Shown here: piece after piece, positions 27,420 to 35,692 of the stretch
How the letters are laid out: each line of letters starts with the position of its first letter
Position numbering within the stretch: position 1 is the first letter of the stretch
Source of the DNA: Lysobacter sp. HDW10
GTDB lineage: Bacteria > Pseudomonadota > Gammaproteobacteria > Xanthomonadales > Xanthomonadaceae
Assembly: GCF_011300685.1 (NCBI RefSeq)
Contig: NZ_CP049864.1
Location: 1,480,885-1,544,884, forward strand
Reading direction: 5' to 3'
DNA length: 64,000 bases
Program-made: the position numbers and the translations under genes
Notes under the pieces: generated by a model
What the model was told of the DNA's origin: nothing
Databases searched by the model: none
What the model saw: the letters and a program-made list of their open reading frames with translations, nothing else

Positions 27420-29393
27420 ATGCTTCAGAGCTTGCGCGATAAAACCAGCGGCTGGATTGCCTCCGTCATCATGGGATTGCTTGTCATCCCGTTTGCGTTC
27501 TTCGGCATCGACCAATACATGGGCACAAGCTCAGAGTCGTTCGTTGCGCGCGTGGAAGCGCCGCCGACCTGGTGGGCAAGTGCGCCGCACGTTTGGCCGC
27601 TGACGCGCCTGTGGACAGTGGAAGACATCACCACGGATCAATTCCGCAAAGCCTTTGACGACCTGCGCCAATCAGAACGTCAGCGTCTGGGCGATGCCTT
27701 CGACAGCGAACAATTTGAAAGCGCTGACAACAAACGCAAGGTGCTTGATCAAGTCATCGACGATCGCATCATGCAAATGGCCAGCACGCGCAACGGTGTG
27801 CAGGTTTCCGACGTCGCCGTGCGCGACGTTGTGCAGTCGTTCCCTGACTTTCAAGTCGATGGCAAGTTCAACATGACGCGCTATCAAACCGTGTTGTCGA
27901 AATTGCAAACACCCATGACGCCTGCGCAGTTCGAAGAATCCATTCGACAAGACTTGCGCCGCAACGCCTTGGCTGGCCGTATCGCTAGCTCGGACTTCGT
28001 CACGCCTTCTGAAAAAACGCGCTTGGCCAATATCATGACCGAGCAACGCACCGTTATTGCAGCGATCCTGCCGACGGTCGCCGACACGTCGGCGGTCACC
28101 GAAGCTGAGATCTCCGCTTGGTACAAAACCCACGTCAAACAATATTCATCGCCGCCGACAGTGAGCCTCGAATATGTGGACGCAGATCTGTCCTCGTTCG
28201 CAGCGCCTGCGATCAAAGAAGACGACGTTCGCGCGCTGTACGAATCGCGCAAGTCCAAATACGTCGGCAATGACCAACGATTGGTGTCCCACATCCTGAT
28301 TCAGTTGCCCGCCGACGCGAAGGCCTCTGCGATTTCTGCCGCTGAAGCCAAGGCTGCACAAATCGCTGAACAAGCACGTCTGCCGAACGCTGACTTCGCG
28401 GCATTGGCCAAAGCCAATTCCGATGACGTCGGCTCAAAGGCAGCGGGTGGCGATCTGGGTTGGATCGCGCGTGACGGCAGCAATGACGCCGCGTTCGAAG
28501 CGGCTGCATTTGCCATGCAAGCAGGTCAGATCAGTGCGCCGGTTCGCACACAGTTTGGCTGGCACGTCATCCAAGTACGTGACGTCAAGGCGGGCATTGC
28601 CAAGACCTACGAAGACGTCAAGCCAGAGTTGGAAGCCGAGTTGATTAAACAATCCGGTGAACGCGCACTCAGCACCGCATTGGGTGAACTGACCGACGAG
28701 GCGTATAAGAATCCTGCGAACTTCGCGACGGCGGCCAAACGCTTGGGCTTCATCGTTCAAACCGCGGGTCCGTTGGCCATTGGGCAAGGCGATGCCGTGC
28801 TGACGAATCCTGCCGTGCAACGGGTGTTGTTCTCCAAGAATGCCGCTGAATCGACGGGCGCAGTGAGCGATCCGATCAAGGTAGGCGAAAACCACAACGT
28901 ACTGTTCCGAGTCACTTCGCGAACGCCGGAGCGTCAATTGCCGATCGCAGCCGTGCGTGAACGCATCCTTGCGGACATTCATCAGGACCGCGCAAGCAAA
29001 GCAACGACGGCCAAGGCCGACAAGATGGTTGCCGAGATCAATGCAGGGCAGACCTTGGAGGCGATTGCGGCCGCGAATGGCGCCTTGCTGCAGAACAAGG
29101 GTGAAATCGTTCGCGGTGAGATTCCTACGCCGCTTGCCAATCGCGCAATTTTCGCAGTGCCGCGCCCGGTGGCCGGTAAGCAAAGCGGTGGCAAGGCGAA
29201 CTTGCCCGACGGATCAGTCTTGGTGTTTGCCGTGTCGGAAGCGAAGCCAGGTGATGCAGAACGCGTCCCGGCTGACGTGCGTGAGCAGATCATGAAGCAA
29301 CTGGGTGATGCCTATGGCGTCTCTTCTGCGATGAACTACGTCAAAGCCTTGAAGAAGCAATTCAAGATCAAGATTTCGGAAGACCGGATGTAA
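27420..29393 (+). CDS. ppiD: Periplasmic folding chaperone PpiD (SurA_N and parvulin domains)
   Basis: Inner-membrane-anchored periplasmic chaperone that interacts with proteins leaving the Sec translocon. The 657 residues start with a cytoplasmic MLQSLRDKTSG, one transmembrane helix (about 12-29), a SurA_N-like chaperone region and a parvulin domain (SHILIQL, GGDLGWIARDG, FGWHVIQV). Start at 27420; the longer frame from 27339 crosses the terminator. Length is close to E. coli PpiD (623). Location after lon-hupB is the conserved one. Confidence 0.95.
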   Translation: MLQSLRDKTSGWIASVIMGLLVIPFAFFGIDQYMGTSSESFVARVEAPPTWWASAPHVWPLTRLWTVEDITTDQFRKAFDDLRQSERQRLGDAFDSEQFESADNKRKVLDQVIDDRIMQMASTRNGVQVSDVAVRDVVQSFPDFQVDGKFNMTRYQTVLSKLQTPMTPAQFEESIRQDLRRNALAGRIASSDFVTPSEKTRLANIMTEQRTVIAAILPTVADTSAVTEAEISAWYKTHVKQYSSPPTVSLEYVDADLSSFAAPAIKEDDVRALYESRKSKYVGNDQRLVSHILIQLPADAKASAISAAEAKAAQIAEQARLPNADFAALAKANSDDVGSKAAGGDLGWIARDGSNDAAFEAAAFAMQAGQISAPVRTQFGWHVIQVRDVKAGIAKTYEDVKPELEAELIKQSGERALSTALGELTDEAYKNPANFATAAKRLGFIVQTAGPLAIGQGDAVLTNPAVQRVLFSKNAAESTGAVSDPIKVGENHNVLFRVTSRTPERQLPIAAVRERILADIHQDRASKATTAKADKMVAEINAGQTLEAIAAANGALLQNKGEIVRGEIPTPLANRAIFAVPRPVAGKQSGGKANLPDGSVLVFAVSEAKPGDAERVPADVREQIMKQLGDAYGVSSAMNYVKALKKQFKIKISEDRM

Positions 29394-29414
29394 TGCAACT
29401 GCATTAGCAGACAC

Positions 29415-29446
29415 GAAAAAGGCGACCCTTAGGTCGCCTCTTTTAT
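29415..29446. terminator. Bidirectional terminator between ppiD and fabI
   Basis: Stem GGCGACC/GGTCGCC, loop CTTA, preceded by A5 and followed by a TCTTTT stretch. It sits between convergent genes. Confidence 0.88.
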
Positions 29447-29461
29447 TGCAGGTTTTGGCGC

Positions 29462-30250
29462 TTAGCCGTCCAATCCCGTCATGCCCATGATGTTGTAACC
29501 GCAATCCACGTAGGTCACTTCACCGGTGACGCCTTTGGCGAGGTCGGAACACAAGAACGCAGCCACGTTGCCGACATCTTCAATCGTCACGTTACGGCGC
29601 AGGGGGGCTTGCTCTTCAACGTGTTGAAGCATCTTGCGCAAGTTGCCGACGCCAGAGGCCGCCAGTGTCTTGATCGGGCCTGCAGAAATTGCATTCACGC
29701 GAATGCCTTCCGGACCCAAGTTCATCGCGAGATAGCGCACGCTCGCTTCCAGCGCGGCCTTCGCTACACCCATCACGTTGTAGTTTGCCAATGCACGCTC
29801 AGCACCCAAATAGGTGAGCGTGAGGATCGATGCGTCGTGATTGACCATCATCGGACGCGCGGCTTTGGCCATGGCCGACAGCGAGTAGGCAGAAATGTCG
29901 TGGGCGATACGGAACGCATCGCGTGTCAGATTGTCCAGATAGCCGCCATCCAATGCTTCGCGTGGCGCAAAGCCGATCGAGTGCACTAGCACATCCAAGC
30001 TGTCCCAATGGGTTTTGAGTTCAGCGAAGCAAGCGTCGATCTGCGCGTCGTCGGCGACGTCAAGCGGAATCACGATGTTTGAGCCGTATTCGGCCGCCGC
30101 ATCTTCGACCCGGGATTTCAGTTTTTCGTTCTGATAGGTGAAAGCCAGTTCTGCGCCTTCCCGCCGCATAGCTTCGGCGATGCCGTTGGCGATCGAGCGT
30201 TGGCTCGCGATGCCCGTGATAAGTGCGCGTTTACCTTGCAGGAATCCCAT
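29462..30250 (-). CDS. fabI: Enoyl-[acyl-carrier-protein] reductase FabI
   Basis: NADH-dependent reductase catalysing the last step of each fatty-acid elongation cycle; the triclosan target. 262 residues. Cofactor motif [16 protein letters not shown], catalytic Tyr147, Tyr157 and Lys164 (spacing YxxxxxxK as in E. coli Tyr156/Lys163), and the substrate-loop [13 protein letters not shown] are all seen. AAGGTGA Shine-Dalgarno lies before the ATG. Ends next to the shared terminator with ppiD. Confidence 0.97.
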   Translation of the reverse strand: MGFLQGKRALITGIASQRSIANGIAEAMRREGAELAFTYQNEKLKSRVEDAAAEYGSNIVIPLDVADDAQIDACFAELKTHWDSLDVLVHSIGFAPREALDGGYLDNLTRDAFRIAHDISAYSLSAMAKAARPMMVNHDASILTLTYLGAERALANYNVMGVAKAALEASVRYLAMNLGPEGIRVNAISAGPIKTLAASGVGNLRKMLQHVEEQAPLRRNVTIEDVGNVAAFLCSDLAKGVTGEVTYVDCGYNIMGMTGLDG

Positions 30251-30331
30251 GATTCACCTTCTTTTCTGGAAGTCGATAGTGTGCCCTGTACAGCGTCTAT
30301 TTTCACCCTTCGCAGGCGTAGTGACTGAAGC

Positions 30332-30955
30332 TCAGCGCGTCTGCTGCAGGACGTTGCAGCTGATGGCGGTCACCTTGTCAGGATAAACGTGGGTGATTCC
30401 CGATAGTTTGCGGCCGTGTTTGCGTCTAGAGGCGATCAGACGGCCTTCGCCGGCGTTAAAGGCCATCAAGACAGACTCCGTATGGCCTTTGAATTTGCGG
30501 TGGAGATAGCGCAGGTACTTAATCGCCGCATCGGTGGATCGGTTAGGGTTCATCCGTTCGTCCTGCTTGCCGCCCACTTTCAAACCATGATGGCGCGCCG
30601 TACGTGCGGTGAACTGCCATAGACCCGCGGGCCCAAGTGCGCTGCGTGCAGACGGGACGTAGTGACTTTCCACGAATGGGATCAGTGCGTATTCGCTGGG
30701 TAAACCTGCCGCGTGCATCTTCGTCAACACGCTATTGAAGAGCAGCCGGCCACGTCCGTTTGTTGTCCGAAGTTGTCGCGTGTACGGCGCATAGTGACGC
30801 ATCCATTTCTTACGCGCCGACGTACACGGCGCCTTGTCTGCCAAATGTCGTTTGAATTCGATCAGCGCATTCGGGCTGGGCTTTTTCGAGGTTTCTGCGA
30901 GTAGGGGTCCTGCGACACACATCAACATCAGGCCGAACGCGAATGCATGTCTCAT
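30332..30955 (-). CDS. MltD-like lytic transglycosylase (SLT domain, no LysM)
   Basis: Exported muramidase-type enzyme that cleaves peptidoglycan; 207 residues. Signal peptide about 1-20 (cleavage near LLAET), then an SLT domain with catalytic Glu96 in PFVESHY, GPAGLWQFT, and NAGEGRL. E. coli MltD has C-terminal LysM repeats; this protein ends right after the SLT domain. The start at 30955 overlaps the gloB stop as TGATG, so translation is probably coupled. Order with gloB is the same as mltD-gloB in E. coli. Confidence 0.85.
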   Translation of the reverse strand: MRHAFAFGLMLMCVAGPLLAETSKKPSPNALIEFKRHLADKAPCTSARKKWMRHYAPYTRQLRTTNGRGRLLFNSVLTKMHAAGLPSEYALIPFVESHYVPSARSALGPAGLWQFTARTARHHGLKVGGKQDERMNPNRSTDAAIKYLRYLHRKFKGHTESVLMAFNAGEGRLIASRRKHGRKLSGITHVYPDKVTAISCNVLQQTR

Positions 30956-31704
30956 CAATAGGTATCCTTCCATGCACGAAGTGCAGCGAATCGTGAAACG
31001 GCATCTTGAAATGGGTGTCCGGCGTGCGCGGCAATACTGTTGGCCACGCTCGGCGTATCTGTCCTTAAAAACGGATTGCACGCACGCTCGATGTCCAAAG
31101 TGGAGGGGAGACTCGCGTGGCCCGCGGCGCGCAGGTGTTCGACGTGTAACGCATAGTCGCGCAGCGCTGAATTTTCAGCATCCACAGTGCGCGCAAACTT
31201 TGCATTGCTTGCCGTGTATTCATGTCCGCAACAGACCTTCGTTTCACCCGGTAAAGCTGCGAGCCGCTGCAATGACTGCAGCATCTGAGCAGGCGTTCCT
31301 TCAAACAATCGACCGCACCCAAGACTGAATAAGGTATCGCCGCAAAACACATGGCCTTCGCCGAAATACGCAACATGTCTCAGCGTATGCCCCGGGATCG
31401 CCAGCACTTCAAACCGAAACGCGCCGACTTCGACCACATCACCGTCTTGAACCCGCGTACTCACGTGGGCAATACGTGTGTCGTTGGGCGCAAAGACGGG
31501 GAGAGTTGGCCACTTGTCGCGCAAGGCCGCGAGGCCGCCGATATGGTCGTTGTGGTGATGGGTAATGAGGACTGCGGCAGGGGCTTCGTCTTGCAGGGCT
31601 GACAGCACGGGCTTTGCATCGCCTGGATCGACGACGACGCGCTGTCCGGGCGGGCCAAACAGCCAGATGTAGTTATCTTCAAACGCAAGCAGGGGGATCA
31701 GCAT
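30955..31704 (-). CDS. gloB: Hydroxyacylglutathione hydrolase (glyoxalase II)
   Basis: Metallo-beta-lactamase-fold thioesterase that hydrolyses S-lactoylglutathione in methylglyoxal detoxification; 249 residues. Dinuclear metal motif THHHNDH (His49, His51, Asp53, His54), GHTLRHVAYF, GDTLFSLGCGRLFEG and the CGHEYT site are seen. The start at 31704 (MLIPLLAFEDNYIW) matches family N-termini; the frame from 31842 would run into the divergent methyltransferase. Shares its stop with the downstream transglycosylase start. Confidence 0.95.
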   Translation of the reverse strand: MLIPLLAFEDNYIWLFGPPGQRVVVDPGDAKPVLSALQDEAPAAVLITHHHNDHIGGLAALRDKWPTLPVFAPNDTRIAHVSTRVQDGDVVEVGAFRFEVLAIPGHTLRHVAYFGEGHVFCGDTLFSLGCGRLFEGTPAQMLQSLQRLAALPGETKVCCGHEYTASNAKFARTVDAENSALRDYALHVEHLRAAGHASLPSTLDIERACNPFLRTDTPSVANSIAAHAGHPFQDAVSRFAALRAWKDTY

Positions 31705-31742
31705 CGGCGCAGGTGCATCCGGTAACCGTAAACTAGTCCACG

Positions 31743-32405
31743 ATGCCGAATTTCCATGTCCAACGTCAATCCCGTGCTGCAGCATGGTTTCAAGCGCCTG
31801 AAGCGCGAAACATCCTTGTATCGGGTTGGCCGCATTTGGCACGCGTGTGCGAGACGCGCCCGAACATGCCGGTGCTATGTGTCTCCGTTATGGGCAAACC
31901 GGAGGCCTTTGCAGCCATGCCCGTCCAACACGGCGTATGGCTGAACGCTTGGAACGACGGTTATAGCGGCGACGCGAATTGCGCACACCCGTGGCCATTG
32001 CCTTCAGAGTCGATTGGCACTTTAGTGCTTCATCACGTCACTGACGTCTTGGTTGATCGCGAAGCACTGTTCGAAGATTGTTTTCGTGTGCTGGTGCCGG
32101 GCGGGCAATTGTTCGTGTTGGCCCTGAACCCCCTTTCGCCCATGCGCCGCACTTGGTGGCGCAATGGCATTGTCTCTTCGGAACCCTCATCCTTGCGAAT
32201 CGCGCTACGTCGAAAAGGCTTTCACTGTGACACCTCCACCATGGGCCTCGGCCCTGTTTGGTCGGATACACCCGATCCGACCACAGGACGTGGCGCAGGC
32301 TTGCGAGCGGCCTATTTACTTCATGCCGAAAAGCGAGTCATTCCCTTGACACCCGTGCGTGCCAAGTCGGTGACACATCAGACCGTGCCAGGTCTAGCGA
32401 AATGA
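31743..32405 (+). CDS. YafS-like SAM-dependent methyltransferase
   Basis: 220-residue class I methyltransferase-like protein of unknown substrate. Seen: a segment corresponding to motif IV/post ([16 protein letters not shown]) and [17 protein letters not shown], typical of methyltransferase domain 11; the glycine-rich motif I is poorly conserved. It lies divergently from gloB and is followed by rnhA with an ATGA overlap. E. coli has the same gene order gloB/yafS-rnhA-dnaQ, which supports the YafS assignment. Confidence 0.75.
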   Translation: MPNFHVQRQSRAAAWFQAPEARNILVSGWPHLARVCETRPNMPVLCVSVMGKPEAFAAMPVQHGVWLNAWNDGYSGDANCAHPWPLPSESIGTLVLHHVTDVLVDREALFEDCFRVLVPGGQLFVLALNPLSPMRRTWWRNGIVSSEPSSLRIALRRKGFHCDTSTMGLGPVWSDTPDPTTGRGAGLRAAYLLHAEKRVIPLTPVRAKSVTHQTVPGLAK

Positions 32406-32845
32406 CGCGCAAGCAGGTTGAAATTCACACGGATGGCGCGTGCTCGGGCAATCCGGGGCCTGGTGGTTGGGGTGCGCTGCTGGTTTACGGTCAGCACGAG
32501 CGTGAAATCTCAGGCGGTGAGCCAGAGACCACGAATAATCGAATGGAACTGACCGCAGTCATCATGGCGTTGGAATCACTGACCGAAGGATGCAACATCA
32601 CCTTACATACCGATTCCAAATACGTGATGCAAGGCTTCAGCGAGTGGTTGCCCGGGTGGGTCAAGAAAGGATGGAAAACTGCGGGCGGCGGTGCGGTGAA
32701 GAATCGTGACTTATGGGAACGGCTTTCGCATGCGGCAGAGCGACACACCATCAAATGGGTGTGGGTCAAGGGTCACGCAGGCCATGTAGAGAATGAGCGG
32801 GTTGATGCGCTCGCGCGTGATGCGGCAATCCGCTACAAGAAATGA
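32402..32845 (+). CDS. rnhA: Ribonuclease HI
   Basis: Degrades RNA in RNA-DNA hybrids. 147 residues with the four acidic catalytic residues: Asp in [11 protein letters not shown], Glu in RMELTAV, Asp in HTDSKYV and Asp in NERVDALAR; the basic handle [15 protein letters not shown] is also present. The start at 32402 overlaps the upstream methyltransferase stop (ATGA). Followed 10 bp later by dnaQ. Confidence 0.97.
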   Translation: MTRKQVEIHTDGACSGNPGPGGWGALLVYGQHEREISGGEPETTNNRMELTAVIMALESLTEGCNITLHTDSKYVMQGFSEWLPGWVKKGWKTAGGGAVKNRDLWERLSHAAERHTIKWVWVKGHAGHVENERVDALARDAAIRYKK

Positions 32846-32855
32846 GTGAGATCAA

Positions 32856-33551
32856 ATGAGACAAGTTGTACTGGACACGGAAACCACTGGACTCTCGCCG
32901 CAAAACGGCGATCGTGTTGTTGAAATCGGTTGTGTCGAATTGGTCATGCGCCGTCCGACGGGGCGCACCTTTCAAGCGTATTTGAACCCGCAGCGTTCGA
33001 TGAGTCAGGAGGCCGTGGAAATTACCGGTTTGTCTGATGCGTTTTTGCAAGACAAGCCGCTGTTCGTAAGCGTCGCAGATGACTTTTTGGCGTTTGTCGA
33101 GGGCGCTGAGCTCATCATTCATAACGCCGAGTTCGACATGGGTTTCTTGGAGAATGAGCTGAGCTTGCTTGAAGAGAGTCGTGGCGCATTGGCACCGCGC
33201 GTTTCTGTGTTGGATACCGTCAAACTCGCGCGCAGCATGTATCCGGGTCAACGCGTGAGCCTCGACGCGCTTTGTCGTCGATTGGGCGTCGACAACTCGG
33301 GTCGCGACTTGCACGGCGCATTGCTCGATGCGCAAATCTTGGCCGAAGTGTACTTGGCGATGACCTCGGGGCAACACGAGATCGGCTTTACGGTGAACGT
33401 CGATACCACGCGTGCTGTCACCCGAAAAATACAATCGTCCGACGCCGCGTCTCGACCGCTGTTCACGGTGACAGCTGCAGACGAAGCCGCGCATGCCACA
33501 CGCACGGCAAGCATTGCAGCAAAGAGCGGTGTGGACCTTTGGTCTGAATAG
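32856..33551 (+). CDS. dnaQ: DNA polymerase III epsilon subunit (3'-5' proofreading exonuclease)
   Basis: Proofreading subunit of the replicative polymerase; 231 residues. DEDDh exonuclease motifs: Exo I LDTETTGLSP, Exo II IIHNAEFDMGF, Exo III RDLHGALLDAQ. A C-terminal extension, which in DnaQ binds the alpha subunit, follows from about residue 180. In E. coli rnhA and dnaQ are divergent; here they are read in the same direction. Confidence 0.95.
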   Translation: MRQVVLDTETTGLSPQNGDRVVEIGCVELVMRRPTGRTFQAYLNPQRSMSQEAVEITGLSDAFLQDKPLFVSVADDFLAFVEGAELIIHNAEFDMGFLENELSLLEESRGALAPRVSVLDTVKLARSMYPGQRVSLDALCRRLGVDNSGRDLHGALLDAQILAEVYLAMTSGQHEIGFTVNVDTTRAVTRKIQSSDAASRPLFTVTAADEAAHATRTASIAAKSGVDLWSE

Positions 33552-33603
33552 TCTGCCCTTAAGTCTCACTTTGGATTAGGACTAAACCTACAGACGCCCA
33601 TGA

Positions 33604-33625
33604 TGCGCACCCAATAAGGTGTGCG
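33604..33625 (+). promoter_or_regulatory. Inverted repeat in the virB7 leader
   Basis: A 7-bp stem (GCGCACC at 33605-33611, GGTGTGC at 33618-33624, one G-T pair) with a 6-nt loop, about 34 bp before the virB7 start. No T run follows, so it is not a typical terminator. Role unknown; operator or mRNA hairpin possible. Confidence 0.4.
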
Positions 33626-33657
33626 TTCGAAATGAATGTGTCGCTGGGAGGCGAGAC

Positions 33658-34134
33658 ATGGGGCTCTGTTATCAACGCACCAAAGCAATCGCCTTTGTCG
33701 CGCACCTATCGCTTCTGGTTGTGTGTATCACCCACGCTGGCTGCGCCCACAGAGATGTCAAAGTGACGGGCGAGTGGCGTCCGGCGAATGCCTTGGACGC
33801 AACGCCACAGCCGATCCATGACGCACCTACGGTGCAGTACATCTCGACACCCTTAGACCCGTCCTTGCGCAGCTTGCTTTCACGCTGGTCTAAGCAGGGC
33901 GAGGTGGCCTTGGACTATCGCGCGAGTTCTGACTTTAGCTTGTCGGTTGATGCGGCCAACATTCGGGCGACATCGCTTGAGGGCGGTATTGCGGCGCTCA
34001 ATCGCATCTATATGCAGAGCGGCGTCGATATTCGTTTGGAAGGCGCTGTTGTGCAGGTGACGCCTCGCGTGCCCATGGAATCAAATCCGCGAAAGAAAAC
34101 CACTCGAAGCAGCAAACGGAAAAGTAAGCGATGA
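33658..34134 (+). CDS. virB7: VirB7-like T4SS lipoprotein with N0/TcpQ-like domain
   Basis: 158-residue predicted outer-membrane lipoprotein: leader with lipobox THAGC (Cys29), a linker, then a globular C-terminal segment (about 75-140, including VALDYRASSDFSLSVD and GGIAALNRIYMQSGVDIR) resembling secretin N0/TcpQ modules. Xanthomonas VirB7 is unusual in having such an N0 domain, unlike the tiny Agrobacterium VirB7. The last 15 residues are rich in Lys/Arg (KKTTRSSKRKSKR). Start at 33658 follows GGGAGG by 7 bp; the frame from 33619 is rejected. It overlaps virB8 as ATGA. Confidence 0.75.
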   Translation: MGLCYQRTKAIAFVAHLSLLVVCITHAGCAHRDVKVTGEWRPANALDATPQPIHDAPTVQYISTPLDPSLRSLLSRWSKQGEVALDYRASSDFSLSVDAANIRATSLEGGIAALNRIYMQSGVDIRLEGAVVQVTPRVPMESNPRKKTTRSSKRKSKR

Positions 34135-34913
34135 ATGTGATGGGGCGTCATGCGACCGCGACGCATGTGATCGAGAAGGCGATCGATTTTGAAGTCAGTC
34201 TGGCCGACATGGCGCGCAAGAGTGAGCAACGTGCGTGGCGTATCGCCGGCTTCTCAGTGTTTATCACGCTGTGCATGTGCGCACTTCTTGCGTGGTTGTT
34301 GCCGCTGAAACGTGAAGTGCCGTATCTGGTGATGGCAGATGCCTATACCGGTACGGCCTCGATGACGCGACTTACAACGGGCACGCATTTCGATGAAATG
34401 AAAGCCAGCGATGCGGTCAACAGAAGCAACATCTGGCACTACATCTTGGCGCGAGAGTCTTGGGATGCCACATGGACCTCAGAGCGCGATTGGCGAACGG
34501 TGCACATGATGTCTGCGCCGGAAGTCGTGCGCCAGATGCGTCAAGAGCGCGATGAAGACAACCTCGACAGCCCGGCGCGCAAATACGGCAGCCAATCTGC
34601 CATTCGCGTCAAGATCCTGAGCATCACACCGATCGGGCAACGTTCGGGCGAGCCCCCTAAGGGCGCAACCGTTCGATTTCAGCGGCTTTTGTTTGACAAG
34701 GCGAGTGGCAGCACTCAAGTGCTTGATAACAAACTGGCCACGCTGGAGTTTAAGTACGATCCAAACTTGAAAATGAAAGACGAGGACAGCGTCGAGAATC
34801 CCTTGCGCTTCGTGGTCACACACTATCGCGTGGATACGGACGCGGCGACACCTGTGCCAGTCCAGCAAATGCGCGCTGAGCCGGTTCTGCCCATTAGCGT
34901 GCAAGCCTCATGA
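34131..34913 (+). CDS. virB8: Type IV secretion inner-membrane protein VirB8
   Basis: 260-residue bitopic protein of the T4SS inner-membrane platform. Short cytoplasmic N-terminus, one transmembrane helix (about 37-58), then an NTF2-like periplasmic domain with the conserved NIWHYILARESWD, the SERDWRTVHMMSAPEV helix and a C-terminal NPLRFVVTHYRVD strand. Start overlaps the virB7 stop and its own stop overlaps virB9 (both ATGA), so the block is translated as one unit. Length is a little longer than A. tumefaciens VirB8 (237). Confidence 0.92.
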   Translation: MNVMGRHATATHVIEKAIDFEVSLADMARKSEQRAWRIAGFSVFITLCMCALLAWLLPLKREVPYLVMADAYTGTASMTRLTTGTHFDEMKASDAVNRSNIWHYILARESWDATWTSERDWRTVHMMSAPEVVRQMRQERDEDNLDSPARKYGSQSAIRVKILSITPIGQRSGEPPKGATVRFQRLLFDKASGSTQVLDNKLATLEFKYDPNLKMKDEDSVENPLRFVVTHYRVDTDAATPVPVQQMRAEPVLPISVQAS

Positions 34914-35692
34914 CGCGCGCCTTCAGTTCACTCCGATGGCTGTGCTGGGTCGTTGCCTTGTGTGCGTCGCTGTCTTCACCTGCACATGCAGACGTTATGC
35001 AGACCTACGCCTACGAACCCGGAAAAATCTATGTAGTTCGAACCGCGCTTGGGATTGCCACACAGATCACATTGGTCAGTGATGACGAAGTCGTGGATTA
35101 CAGCGTTGGTTTTAGTGGTGGCTGGGATGTCAGTCGCCGCGGCAATGTCATTTACGTACGGCCTAAGAATGTCGACGTAGACACAAACCTCATCGTCCGC
35201 ACACGTGAGCGCACTTACGTGATCGATTTGAAAGTGGTGGCGTCGAATTGGAAGCGCTTGGATGAAGCCAAACGTGCAGGTGTTCAGTACCGGGTGTTGT
35301 TCGTCACGCAGGGGCTTGCAAGCACGGGCACCCTTGCGCAGTCATCATCGCCTGGCGTCGTGGCTTCTGCCGAGATGCGCGCACCCGAATGGGATGCCTC
35401 CAAACGGTATGTTTTCGCATACGACGTTGCGGCATCGCGAGGCGCGACCGCCTTGTTGCCGACGAACGTTTATGACGATGGGTCATTGACCTATGTGCGC
35501 TTGAGAAACGCTCGAGGTACGACCGGACTCTCTCAGCCCGCAGTCTTTGCGCGCCGGACGCAAGATGGCGGTGACATGACCGTGAACTCACACATCGACG
35601 GCAACGTCGTGGTGGTGCATGGCGTCTATCCCTTCCTTGCACTTCGTAACGGCGCACAGCTTGTGCTAATTCGACGGAATCAAACGCGATGA
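34910..35692 (+). CDS. virB9: Type IV secretion outer-membrane core protein VirB9
   Basis: 260-residue periplasmic protein forming, with VirB7 and VirB10, the outer-membrane core complex. Signal peptide 1-27 (cleavage after AHA), N-terminal domain with YEPGKIYVVRTALGIATQITL and NLIVRTRERTYVIDL, a linker, and the C-terminal VirB7-binding domain (FAYDVA, DDGSLTYVRL, VVVVHGVYPFLALRNG). The family motif usually reading RNG is present near the end. Overlaps both neighbours by 4 bp. Confidence 0.93.
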   Translation: MTRAFSSLRWLCWVVALCASLSSPAHADVMQTYAYEPGKIYVVRTALGIATQITLVSDDEVVDYSVGFSGGWDVSRRGNVIYVRPKNVDVDTNLIVRTRERTYVIDLKVVASNWKRLDEAKRAGVQYRVLFVTQGLASTGTLAQSSSPGVVASAEMRAPEWDASKRYVFAYDVAASRGATALLPTNVYDDGSLTYVRLRNARGTTGLSQPAVFARRTQDGGDMTVNSHIDGNVVVVHGVYPFLALRNGAQLVLIRRNQTR

